Below are positions 8,983 to 17,718 of a DNA stretch of 64,000 nt, one piece after another; the stretch's first letter is position 1, and every line of letters begins with the position of its first letter. A program made the position numbers and the translations under genes. The DNA is taken from the NCBI RefSeq assembly GCF_014192575.1, contig NZ_JACHYC010000003.1, forward strand, positions 372,001-436,000. The letters are read 5' to 3'. Source of the stretch: Variovorax sp. Sphag1AA (GTDB lineage Bacteria; Pseudomonadota; Gammaproteobacteria; Burkholderiales; Burkholderiaceae_C). A model generated the notes under the pieces. It saw only the letters and a list, made by a program, of their open reading frames with translations. It had not been told where the DNA came from and searched no databases.

Positions 8983-11250
8983 TTACAGCGGTTCGCAACC
9001 GAAGCGATGCAGCACGTTGCGCAGCAGGCCGTCGAACACTGGATCGCTGCCGACCACCCATGCGGCTCCGACTGCACCTGCGTGGAAGACGTGGCCTCCT
9101 TGGGGGCGTTCCCAATAGATCATCTCCGCGGACAGGCCATCGAGCGAATCGGTCACGCGCGAATGCCAGTCCAGGTAGGTATCCATCGCACCGGGCACGC
9201 GGCGAATACCTTGCGCGATCACTGTGAGTCCGGCCGGCGGTTCGGGCAGTGCGGCGCCAGGCGGAGAGTCATGCGTCATGCGCAGCAGCGTCGCGGTGCT
9301 CAGGTCCCACTCGTGGCCGATGGCGCGCGGCAGTCCGCCGCCGGGCGCATGGCCGAAGGTCCGGCCGCGCTCGAGGCCCAGCCGGTGCGGCTCGTTGAAC
9401 AGCGCATGTCCGGGCTCGGCCACGTGGTAGACGCCGAAATCCTCCGCATCGGCGAAGCCCCAGCCCGCCGTTTCGAGGCCGATGATGCTCGCCGCCGATC
9501 GCCCGACCGCGCGCAACTGTCCGCCGCGCGCCCAGTCCTGGCTGTGGAACGCCTCGCCGAAGGGACCGGCGGGCGGGCGAAGTTCGGCATTGGCGGGATC
9601 GGCGCCGCGGTCTTCGTTCTTGCGCTGCTCCATCACGCCCATCGCTTCGTCGAAGCTGACGCGCAGGTACATGGTGTTGCCCGAGAGCACCACCGCGTTT
9701 CCGCCGCGCTTGAGCATGGCGTCGAAGGCATCGACCACCGGCGTGGACCAGTACTCGCTGTGGCCATTGACCACGACCGTTCGATAGCGCGCGAGCAACT
9801 CGGGGTTGGCGTGCACGTCGAGGTCCGCGAGCAGGTCGAACTCGTAGCCTTCGCGTTCAAGCCACGCATGCAGGCGGCGTTCCAGCCGTGTCCATTGCGA
9901 GAAGCCGCTGCCGGCCGGATCGTAGAGCGCGGCCGGGCTCGCGTTGGGCCATGGCATGCGCAACCCGGTGAAGTAGCTGGGCTGACCCGCATGGTGGTAG
10001 GTGTAGCTGCAGAAGGCGGGCGCCTGCGGATGGCTGTTCGGCAGACCGGTGGAGCGGCGCGGCCACACCGGGTCTTCCACCTGATTGCGCGCGAAGGGCG
10101 TTGCCGCGTACGCCAGCCAGCTGCTCATCGCGCAAAGCACCAGCAGCGGCGCGGGTTTCGCATCCGCGGGCCGCTTGACGAGGAAGGTGATGTCGTAGAT
10201 CGCCTCGCGTCCTTCCCAGTCGAAGCGCAACCGTGCCACATGCAGCCCGGGGCGCGCGTCGGCGGGCAAGGTGATGCTGTGGTTCGAGTCCCAGCGGCAG
10301 TCGTAGAGGTCGTCGCTGGCAAGTCGCAGCCCTTGCCGCTGGCCGGGCGCGGCAAATGGATCGCCGCCATCTTCGGTTTCTTCATCGAAAGCCGGCCCGC
10401 GGATCATCCATGCGCCGTGGTTGACGATGCGTCCATGGCGCTGGTGACCGCTGGCATCGGCCACGCCGTCGCCACGTCCTTCGCGCAGCGGCCAGCAGGC
10501 GCGCACCGCTGGATCGAATGGAAGTTGTTGCGCACGCAACGCCACGCGCGCGGCGATTTCGTCGGCGGGCAGGGCTCTTTCGTAGATCGCAGGCATTGCG
10601 AGGTCGACATCGGCCAGCGCGTCCGCGCCGTGGCGTTCACCGGCTGCGCCGAGGCGCAGCGGTGCCGGGCCCGGGAACACGAGACCCGTCGACGGCCATC
10701 GGCCGGTGCATATGCCGTCGATCCACAACGCCGCCCATTGGCCGTCCCATGTCGCAGCCACGTGCTGCCAGCGCCGTGCGGTCAGCGGGCCGCCGGTGTG
10801 CAGGCATGCGCTACGTTGCGTACCGCCATCGCCGAGATACAGCGCAAGCGCGCCATCGACCTCGATGAAAAGACCGAACCCGCACTGCGCCGGCGCGTCG
10901 TATTGCGTGATCAACGCCTGCCGCTCGCCGGTGCAACGCCACGGCATGACCCAGCATTCGAGCGTGAGACCGGAAAGCGGCAAGGTCGCCGGCAGTCCCC
11001 TCTCGACATGCACGTAAGAGCCCGGGTGAATCGGCTGCACGCAAGCGGCCGATGCACCGAGGTCTGAGATTTCGACGTCATCGCGCCGGCTGTCCGCATC
11101 CTGGCCCAGACGACACACCGAGATGTCGTAGGGGCGATCGCTACTGACGTGGAAGTCGATGCGCTGCCCGGCATGCACGCTTTTCGCACTCGCGTAGCCA
11201 TGCACGCCCGGCACGACCAGCGGGCGGTGCGGCGGGATCGGACGGGTCAT
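8983..11250 (-). CDS. N,N-dimethylformamidase large-subunit-like protein with LamG-type domain
   Basis: Protein of 755 residues, close to the roughly 760 of the DMFase large subunit. Residues about 75-240 look like a concanavalin/LamG sandwich (GLTLECWVMP, WQHVAATWDG). Residues about 365-755 match the DMFase C-terminal domain, including SSWLAYAATPF (Tyr381), PSYFTGLRMPWP (Tyr426) and NGHSEYWS (Glu499). DMFase uses mononuclear iron held by two Tyr and one Glu; these residues are my candidates by motif and spacing, not by alignment. No small-subunit gene is nearby. It overlaps the Bug receptor stop by four bases (11247-11250). The true substrate may be another N-substituted amide. Confidence 0.8.
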   Translation of the reverse strand: MTRPIPPHRPLVVPGVHGYASAKSVHAGQRIDFHVSSDRPYDISVCRLGQDADSRRDDVEISDLGASAACVQPIHPGSYVHVERGLPATLPLSGLTLECWVMPWRCTGERQALITQYDAPAQCGFGLFIEVDGALALYLGDGGTQRSACLHTGGPLTARRWQHVAATWDGQWAALWIDGICTGRWPSTGLVFPGPAPLRLGAAGERHGADALADVDLAMPAIYERALPADEIAARVALRAQQLPFDPAVRACWPLREGRGDGVADASGHQRHGRIVNHGAWMIRGPAFDEETEDGGDPFAAPGQRQGLRLASDDLYDCRWDSNHSITLPADARPGLHVARLRFDWEGREAIYDITFLVKRPADAKPAPLLVLCAMSSWLAYAATPFARNQVEDPVWPRRSTGLPNSHPQAPAFCSYTYHHAGQPSYFTGLRMPWPNASPAALYDPAGSGFSQWTRLERRLHAWLEREGYEFDLLADLDVHANPELLARYRTVVVNGHSEYWSTPVVDAFDAMLKRGGNAVVLSGNTMYLRVSFDEAMGVMEQRKNEDRGADPANAELRPPAGPFGEAFHSQDWARGGQLRAVGRSAASIIGLETAGWGFADAEDFGVYHVAEPGHALFNEPHRLGLERGRTFGHAPGGGLPRAIGHEWDLSTATLLRMTHDSPPGAALPEPPAGLTVIAQGIRRVPGAMDTYLDWHSRVTDSLDGLSAEMIYWERPQGGHVFHAGAVGAAWVVGSDPVFDGLLRNVLHRFGCEPL

Positions 11251-12224
11251 TCCGTGGTGAAGCCCGAAGCCTTGACCACCGGTCCCCAGCGCTTGAGGTC
11301 GTCGGCGATCAACGTCGCGAGTTCTTCAGGCGTGCTCGGATTCGCATCGCTGCTGAGTTTGGCAAGCCGCTCCTGCACTTCGGGCAGCGCGAGGGCTTTG
11401 CCGAGTGCCGCGTGCAGTTGGGTGACAGTGGCGCGGGGTGTGCCAGTGGGCACGAAGAGGCCGGTCCATTCAAGCGTGTCGAAATTCGGCTGTCCCAATT
11501 CCTTCAGCGTCGGCACATCCGGCAGCAGCGAGGTGCGCTTGACGCCGTTCACGGCCAGGACCCTGAGCTTGCCGCTCTGCTGGTACTGCACGAGATCCGC
11601 GATCGGGGTGATGCCGGCAGCCACCTGGTTACCCAGAAGATCCTGGACCAGCGGCGCCGCGCCGCGATAGGGAACGGCAGTGAGTTCGATCTTCGCGTCG
11701 TGGCCCAGGCGATAGCCCATGAACTGCGCCACGCTGCCGGCCGCCGGCACGCCGTAGCTGGACTTCGACTTGTCGTTTCGGGCCAGCATCAGCCATTCAT
11801 TCACGTTGCGCACCGGCACTGCTGTCGGCACCGCGATGCCCTCGTAGAAGGTCGCGATGCGACCGACCGCCTGGAAGTCCTTTGTCGGGTCGTAGCGCAC
11901 CGACTTCGAGGTCAGCGGCAGCATGACCATCATGTGCATGTTGGCCAGCAACACGGTCAGTCCGTCGGGCTGCGCACCACGCACGAAGTCGGCAGCGATC
12001 TGGCCGCCGGCGCCGGTGCGGTTCTCCACCACCACGGTCGTACCGAGTTCCGACGAGAGCTTGTCGGCCAGCGTGCGTGCCTGCACATCAGCCGACCCGC
12101 CCGCCGGATACCCGACGATCAAACGCAGCGGCCCCTTGCCCGTGGGCACCTGCGCGGACGCCGCGCAGGCGAAGGCAATGCTCGTGAGGGCGAGCGAGAA
12201 GCGAAGCAGGGCAGGCAGCGTCAT
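11247..12224 (-). CDS. Bug/TctC-family tripartite tricarboxylate transporter receptor
   Basis: Periplasmic solute receptor of 325 residues with a signal peptide (residues 1-24, cut after CAASA). Family motifs are LRLIVGYPAGGSADVQAR near the mature N-terminus, VVENRTGAGGQIAAD, and PYRGAAPLVQDLLGNQV. No membrane subunits (TctA/TctB) are nearby, which is usual for Bug receptors in Burkholderiales. It lies between an aminotransferase and a DMFase-like gene in one operon, so its ligand is probably the operon's substrate, perhaps a carboxylated amide or amine. An AAGGA ribosome site precedes the ATG. Confidence 0.92.
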   Translation of the reverse strand: MTLPALLRFSLALTSIAFACAASAQVPTGKGPLRLIVGYPAGGSADVQARTLADKLSSELGTTVVVENRTGAGGQIAADFVRGAQPDGLTVLLANMHMMVMLPLTSKSVRYDPTKDFQAVGRIATFYEGIAVPTAVPVRNVNEWLMLARNDKSKSSYGVPAAGSVAQFMGYRLGHDAKIELTAVPYRGAAPLVQDLLGNQVAAGITPIADLVQYQQSGKLRVLAVNGVKRTSLLPDVPTLKELGQPNFDTLEWTGLFVPTGTPRATVTQLHAALGKALALPEVQERLAKLSSDANPSTPEELATLIADDLKRWGPVVKASGFTTE

Positions 12225-12278
12225 GGGGTCATCCTTCGAGGAGGGTCTGTGGAGTGGGAAGCGAGAGAAAAGGGGAGA

Positions 12279-13697
12279 TCAGATCAGCTTGAGCCGCGTC
12301 ACTTCGTCGGCCAGATCGGCCAGCGCGCGTTCCAGCCTTTCGACCAGTTCATCGAGCTCGGCTTCGCTGATCGTCAGCGGCGGCGTGATCATCTGGAAGT
12401 CGCCGAACTTGCCGAGATTGGCGCGGCGGTTGTAGAGCGCAATGCCGTGGCGAAGCCCGTGAACCGTGAGCTTGGCGGGTGCGTTGAATTCCGGCGGCAG
12501 CGCGCGACGCGAACCCTTGTCGGCCACGATCTCGATGGCGCTGAGCAGGCCCAGGCCGCGCACATCGCCCACCATCGGCGAGCGTTCGGCAAGCGCCTGC
12601 AGCCGCTTGCGCAGGCTCAGGCCGCGCTCGCGGGCGCGGGCCACGAGGTCCTGGCGCTCGACTTCATCCATCACCGCATTGGCGACCGCGCACGACAACG
12701 GGTTCGTGAAGTAGGTATGCCCATGTACGAAGCCGCCGCTGCCCGCGACCGCGTCGACGATGCGGTCGGGTGCCAGCAGGCAGCCCAGCGGCGTGTAGCC
12801 TGCGGCGAGGCCCTTTGCCAGCGTCACCAGATCGGGCCGTGCGGCGCGCCAGTGATGGGCGGCGAGGAATTCGCCCGTGCGACCAGCGCCGCTCATGATC
12901 TCGTCGTAGATCAGCAGCACGCCGTACTGGTCGCAGATCTGCCGCACCCGCTCGAAATACGCGTCCGGCGATACCACTGCGCCCGTCGAGAGGCCGCCGA
13001 TCGGTTCGAGGATGAAGGCCAGGACCGTCTCCGGTCCTTCGCGCTCGATGGTCCGGGCCAGATCCTCGGCACAGGCCATCGCGTAGCTTTCCTCGGTGTG
13101 GCCTTCGGGCAGCCGGTACGACAGCGGCGCCGGCACCTTGGGCATCGGCTTGATCATCGGCCCATAGATCGCCTGCGTGTGTTCATCGCCGGTGACCGAA
13201 AGCGCACCGAGCGTCGAACCGTGGTAGCTCGGGTTGCGCGAGATCACCTTCCAGCGGCTTCCCTGGCCGCTCACCACTGCGTATTGGCGTGCGAGCTTGA
13301 TCGCCGATTCGTTCGCTTCCGATCCGCCCGAGACGAAGAAGGCGCGATCGAAGCCGTCGCCGGCCAGCGCGCAGACACGGTCGGCCAGTGCGATGTTGTG
13401 CTCGCTCTCGAAGAAGCGCGGGTACGCGAAGCTCACCCGCGCGGCCTGTTCCTGCATGGCCGACAGCACATGCGGATTGCCGTGGCCGATGTTGGCCACC
13501 ACCGCCCCGGCGGTCGCATCCAGGTAGCGATGGCCGTCCGCATCCCACAGGTAGACGCCTTCGCCGCGGCCTACGCGCGGCGGACGCGGCGAGCCTTTGG
13601 GGCTGTAGAAGGCGAGGACCGAGCCACCGTGCGGTGTGTCGCCGAGGAGGCGTGGCGCAGCGGTGGTCGCTGGAGAACTGGCAACGGGTTGATTCAT
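12279..13697 (-). CDS. Class III pyridoxal-phosphate aminotransferase
   Basis: Cytoplasmic PLP enzyme of 472 residues. The cofactor lysine is Lys295 (TLAKGLAAGYTPLG), the PLP-ring aspartate is Asp265 (IYDEIMSG), and the phosphate-binding region is SGGSEANESA. This build is typical of omega- and beta-amino acid or amine:pyruvate transaminases. The ATG at 13697 (MNQPVASS) was chosen over an upstream in-frame start that would consume the promoter. It is the first gene of the minus-strand operon, divergent from a LysR gene 71 bases away. Together with AacS it could turn a beta-amino acid into a beta-keto acid and then its CoA ester; this is inference. Confidence 0.92.
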   Translation of the reverse strand: MNQPVASSPATTAAPRLLGDTPHGGSVLAFYSPKGSPRPPRVGRGEGVYLWDADGHRYLDATAGAVVANIGHGNPHVLSAMQEQAARVSFAYPRFFESEHNIALADRVCALAGDGFDRAFFVSGGSEANESAIKLARQYAVVSGQGSRWKVISRNPSYHGSTLGALSVTGDEHTQAIYGPMIKPMPKVPAPLSYRLPEGHTEESYAMACAEDLARTIEREGPETVLAFILEPIGGLSTGAVVSPDAYFERVRQICDQYGVLLIYDEIMSGAGRTGEFLAAHHWRAARPDLVTLAKGLAAGYTPLGCLLAPDRIVDAVAGSGGFVHGHTYFTNPLSCAVANAVMDEVERQDLVARARERGLSLRKRLQALAERSPMVGDVRGLGLLSAIEIVADKGSRRALPPEFNAPAKLTVHGLRHGIALYNRRANLGKFGDFQMITPPLTISEAELDELVERLERALADLADEVTRLKLI

Positions 13698-13768
13698 CCC
13701 GCAACGATACGGAGATCGCGCCCGCAAAAGAAGCAGCATGGAAGGATGAAGTCCTATACGCTCGGCGC

Positions 13769-14686
13769 ATGAAGCTCGTACACGACCGCATCGACCTGCT
13801 GGCGACTTTCCTGCGCATCGCCGAGACCGGCTCGCTCAGCAAGGCCGCGCGGCTGCTGGGCATCACCCAGCCAACTGCCAGCCGGCGCCTGCTCGAACTG
13901 GAGCGGCTGCTCGGCTGCAGGCTGGCGCTGCGCACCACCGCCAGCTTCTCGCTGACCGACGAGGGACGGCTCTTGATGGTCGAGGCAAGGGCGCTGTCAG
14001 ACCGCTGGGCCAGTCTGTCCGAACGGATCTCCGGTGGCCGCAGCCGACCCGAGGGCACTTTGCGGGTGATCGGGCCTTCGGGCTACGGCACTGGCTTTCT
14101 CACGGATGCCGTGACGGACCTCCGTGCCGCATGGCCGCAACTGCGCGTGGAACTCACGCTGACCGACCGCGTGGTCGATCTCGTCGCGACCGGCGCGGAA
14201 TGTTGGGTCTGCGTGGGCGAAGTGCGTGACCCGGGCCTCGTGAGCAGGCATCTGGGCGACATGGAGCGCATCTTGGTCGCGCATCCCGCGCTGCTGCGCC
14301 GCATCGGCCCCGTGACGCCGGCCAACCTGCCGACGCTGCCATGCGTGGGCCTCGTGCCGTACTTCGTCGATGCGGTTCGCCTGCTCGACAAGGCCGGGCG
14401 TTCTCAGACGGTGTCGATCGACACGCCCCTGCGCACCGACAGCCTGCTGTCGAGCTACCGCGCGATCCTCAACGGCGACGGTATCGGTGCTGCCGCGCCG
14501 TGGATGTGCCAGGCCGATCTGGAGTCGGGCCGCCTCAAGCGTGTGCTGCCGCGGCTGTGGCTCGAACCGGTGGGCATCCATGTGGCGCTGCCGCCGGGCC
14601 TGCATCGGCCGGCGCGCGTCACCGCGTTCATCGATGCGCTGCGACGGCGGATCAAGGACATGCGCGGGTTTCGCCCGGCGATGTGA
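13769..14686 (+). CDS. LysR-family transcriptional regulator
   Basis: Regulator of 305 residues. The N-terminal winged helix is clear (LATFLRIAETGSLSKAARLLG, then TQPTASRRLLELERLLG). The effector domain follows from about residue 90. It is divergent from the aminotransferase-Bug-DMFase-AacS operon with a 71-base gap, the classic arrangement for a LysR regulator and its target. The start ATG lacks a strong Shine-Dalgarno. The inducer is presumably the operon's substrate or an intermediate. Confidence 0.93.
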   Translation: MKLVHDRIDLLATFLRIAETGSLSKAARLLGITQPTASRRLLELERLLGCRLALRTTASFSLTDEGRLLMVEARALSDRWASLSERISGGRSRPEGTLRVIGPSGYGTGFLTDAVTDLRAAWPQLRVELTLTDRVVDLVATGAECWVCVGEVRDPGLVSRHLGDMERILVAHPALLRRIGPVTPANLPTLPCVGLVPYFVDAVRLLDKAGRSQTVSIDTPLRTDSLLSSYRAILNGDGIGAAAPWMCQADLESGRLKRVLPRLWLEPVGIHVALPPGLHRPARVTAFIDALRRRIKDMRGFRPAM

Positions 14687-14704
14687 TGTCCGCCGCGAGG
14701 GACG

Positions 14705-15763
14705 TCAGGGCCGTGCCTCGAACACGAGGTTGAACGGCGTCTGTGCCGCACGCCGGAAGCGGCTGAAGCCACCTTCTCGGGCGACCGCGCGCAGACGCTG
14801 CTCACCGGCCTGCGCGCCGAGCCCGAGGCCGATCTCCTGCGACAGCGAGCATGGCGTGCACACCATGGTCGACGCGGAGTAGTAGATGCGTCCGACCGGA
14901 TTGAGGTTGTCTTCGAGTCGATCGTTCGCGAACGGCTCGACGATCATCCACAGGCCGTCGGGCGACAGCGTTTCGCGCACGTGCCGCGCCGCACCGACTG
15001 GATCGCCCATGTCGTGCAGGCAGTCGAAGAAGGCGACCAGGTCGAACTCCCGGCCCGGATAGGTCTTCGCGCCCGCGACCTCGAAGCTCACGCGATCGTC
15101 GACGCCCGCCGCCTTTGCGCGTTCGCGCGCGGCGACGATCGAAGGCTCGTGGTAGTCGTAGCCGACGAAGGTCGACTCAGGGTAGGCCTGCGCCAGCACG
15201 ATCGTCGACGCGCCGAAGCCGCAGCCCACGTCGGCAACGCGAGCGCCGTCGTGCAGTCGCTCGCGCATCCCGTCGAGCGCGGGGATCCAGCTCGGCTCGA
15301 GGTTCGCGTTGTAGCTCGCGCGGAAGAAGCGCTCGGTGCCCGAGAAAAGGGTCGAATGGTGTTCGTGCCACGCCAGGCCCGTGCCGTCGCGGAATGCTTT
15401 CTGGACCTTGTCGAGATCGAGGAACAACGACATCAGGACTTCGAAGCCGCCGCCCATGAAAGCAGGGCTGGCGTCGTCCGCGAGCACCAGCGCGGCCTCG
15501 GGCGACAGCGTGTAGGTTTCCGCGCCGGGGTCGTACTCGACGAAGCCGCTCGCGGCCTCCGCGTTGAGCCACTCGATCGCATAGCGCAATCGCAGATGGG
15601 TCTTTTCGCCGAATCGTTCGGCGGTCATCGGTCCGGCGCCGGCCATTGCCTTGTACAGCCCGAGCCTGTCGCCGAGGATCGTGAGCGGTGCGCTGGCGAG
15701 CGCACCGAACTCTTCGACCATTCGGCCGAGCAGGGCATTGAGCTTGTCTTCGTCGATCTGCAT
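14705..15763 (-). CDS. Class I SAM-dependent methyltransferase with winged-helix N-terminus
   Basis: Protein of 352 residues. The SAM-binding glycine loop is VADVGCGFGAS (around residue 180), followed by the acidic ribose-binding region FVGYDYHEPS and the post-motif LVAFFDCLHDM. The first 100 residues resemble a winged helix seen in Rv2258c-like methyltransferases. The ATG at 15761-15763 has AGGAG upstream and was preferred to one 11 codons earlier. It stands alone between two convergently ending or divergent genes. The methyl acceptor is unknown. Confidence 0.87.
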   Translation of the reverse strand: MQIDEDKLNALLGRMVEEFGALASAPLTILGDRLGLYKAMAGAGPMTAERFGEKTHLRLRYAIEWLNAEAASGFVEYDPGAETYTLSPEAALVLADDASPAFMGGGFEVLMSLFLDLDKVQKAFRDGTGLAWHEHHSTLFSGTERFFRASYNANLEPSWIPALDGMRERLHDGARVADVGCGFGASTIVLAQAYPESTFVGYDYHEPSIVAARERAKAAGVDDRVSFEVAGAKTYPGREFDLVAFFDCLHDMGDPVGAARHVRETLSPDGLWMIVEPFANDRLEDNLNPVGRIYYSASTMVCTPCSLSQEIGLGLGAQAGEQRLRAVAREGGFSRFRRAAQTPFNLVFEARP

Positions 15764-15960
15764 GGTGTTGCTCCTGTGAACATCGTCGTGCTGCATGCGG
15801 GCGCCCTCGGTCGATAGTTCGCGTGGCGGGCCCGATTGGTTACGCCCGTGGCGCTGCGCGGTTCACCGCATCGCATTCAGACCCGGTTCATGTGCATTAA
15901 CCTGAGATTCATTCCCGCGGAGCAACCTCGGTCGGTTCACTTCTGGCGATCACCGACCCT

Positions 15961-17718
15961 GTGTTTCCTGCTACTCGACTATCCACATCCAGGAAGAGCG
16001 CGCTTGCCGGCAACGGCACCGCGTCCGCCGCTGCTGACAGCCGGCTGACCCGTTCGCGTGCGGCGAGCGTCGCCAGCCCTGTCGCCGTCGGGACTCTCGC
16101 GCTCGCATTGATGCTCGTGGCCCTGGCCGTGCTCTGGTTCGCCGGCCTCGGATCGCGATCGCTCATCAGCCCCGACGAAGGGCGCTACGCATCCATCGCG
16201 CTGGAGATGGCGCGCAGTGGCGACTGGATCACGCCGCGCCTGAACGGACTGCTCTATTTCGAGAAGCCCGTCATGCAGTACTGGCTCGGCGCGCTGGCCT
16301 TCCTCAGCTTTGGCGTGTCCGAATTCTCGGCACGGCTGTGGCCGGCGCTCTCGGGTTTCCTCACGCTGCTGATGGTGGGCTTCACCGGTGCGCGCCTCTG
16401 GGGGCGCGAGAGCGGCATTCGCGCGCTGGCGATCGCAGCGTCGATGACATGGGTCGTCGGCAACAGCCACTTCCTCACGCTCGATGCGGGACTGACCTTC
16501 TTCCTGACCCTCGCGCTCTGCGCGGTCCTTCTGGCCGAAGGTGCCACGTCGGATCCGACGGTGCGGCGTCGCTGGATCTGGCTTGCCTGGGCGGCCATGG
16601 CGGGTGCGGTGCTCAGCAAGGGTCTGGTGGGCGTGGTCATCCCGGCTGGCGTGTTGTTCCTCACGAGTCTGTGGCGCCGCGATGCCACGCTGGTTCGCGG
16701 CATGCACTGGGTGTCGGGCCTGCTGATCTTTTTCGCGCTCGCGACGCCGTGGTTCGTCATGGTGTCGATGCGCAACCCGATCTTTGCGCAGTTCTTCTTC
16801 GTGCATGAGCACTTTGCCCGCTACCTGACCACCGTGCATCAGCGGCAGGGCGCGTGGTGGTACTACGTGCCGCTGCTGCTGGGCGGCATGCTGCCGTGGA
16901 CCAGCGCCTTGCCGTGGCTGGCCCAGCGGAGCGGGGCGGACAGCGAACGTGCCGACGACCGCAGCCGCGACCTGCTCGTCGTGTGGTGCGCTTTCGTGTT
17001 CCTCTTTTTCAGTGCATCGGGCTCGAAGCTGCCTTCGTACATCCTGCCGATGTTCCCGGCGCTTGCGCTGCTTGCGGCACGCGCGCTCCGCGATGTGCAG
17101 CCGAGTACCTTGCGCTGGCATCTGCTGCTGCCCACGCTCGCATGGGTGGCCGCCTTCGTCATCTCCACGAAAGCCAGCCGCCTGGCATCACCCGCAACGC
17201 CTGCGGAAGTGCTCGCGCCGATGGCGGAGGCCGTGCGCGTCGGCGCGGTGATCTTCGTGGCGTGCGCGGGGTTGGGCTGGTTCAGCCTGTCCCGCCAGAA
17301 GGTGACCACGGCGATTCTGAGCGTGGCATTCGGTCATCTGATCGCGACCACGGTGGTCCTTCAATCGCACGATGCGTATGGGCAGCTCAAGAGCGCGACG
17401 CCGTTCGTCTCGGCATTGCGCTCGGAACTGCGTCCGGGCACGCCGGTATTTTCCGTCGCCGCGTACGACCAGACGCTGCCGTTCTATCTCGGACGCGACG
17501 TGACCCTGGTGGCCTACATGGACGAATTCGCACTCGGCGAAGTCCAGGAGCCCGACAAGTGGATCAAGACCGTGGACGAGTTCGTCACGCGATGGCAGTC
17601 GCTCCCACAGGCCGCGGCCTACATCAACCCGGCGATCTGGACCGAGCTGCACCAGCGCGGCGTCCCGATGCGCGTCATCTACCAGGACTGGCGCCGCGTC
17701 GTGGTGATGAGGAAGTAG
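15961..17718 (+). CDS. GT39/ArnT-like phospholipid-carrier-dependent glycosyltransferase
   Basis: Polytopic membrane enzyme of about 585 residues with about 12 helices. The first periplasmic loop carries the key acidic motif (SPDEGRYASIALEM, with Asp-Glu) and then FEKPVMQYW, both typical of the PMT/ArnT family that moves sugars from undecaprenyl carriers to lipid A or protein. The start is uncertain. GTG at 15961 is given; the frame is open back to TAA at 15898, and there is a GGAG-like site at 15919-15922. It is divergent from the methyltransferase (197-base gap). The last 44 bases overlap the end of the pdxA-like gene on the other strand. Confidence 0.87.
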   Translation: MFPATRLSTSRKSALAGNGTASAAADSRLTRSRAASVASPVAVGTLALALMLVALAVLWFAGLGSRSLISPDEGRYASIALEMARSGDWITPRLNGLLYFEKPVMQYWLGALAFLSFGVSEFSARLWPALSGFLTLLMVGFTGARLWGRESGIRALAIAASMTWVVGNSHFLTLDAGLTFFLTLALCAVLLAEGATSDPTVRRRWIWLAWAAMAGAVLSKGLVGVVIPAGVLFLTSLWRRDATLVRGMHWVSGLLIFFALATPWFVMVSMRNPIFAQFFFVHEHFARYLTTVHQRQGAWWYYVPLLLGGMLPWTSALPWLAQRSGADSERADDRSRDLLVVWCAFVFLFFSASGSKLPSYILPMFPALALLAARALRDVQPSTLRWHLLLPTLAWVAAFVISTKASRLASPATPAEVLAPMAEAVRVGAVIFVACAGLGWFSLSRQKVTTAILSVAFGHLIATTVVLQSHDAYGQLKSATPFVSALRSELRPGTPVFSVAAYDQTLPFYLGRDVTLVAYMDEFALGEVQEPDKWIKTVDEFVTRWQSLPQAAAYINPAIWTELHQRGVPMRVIYQDWRRVVVMRK

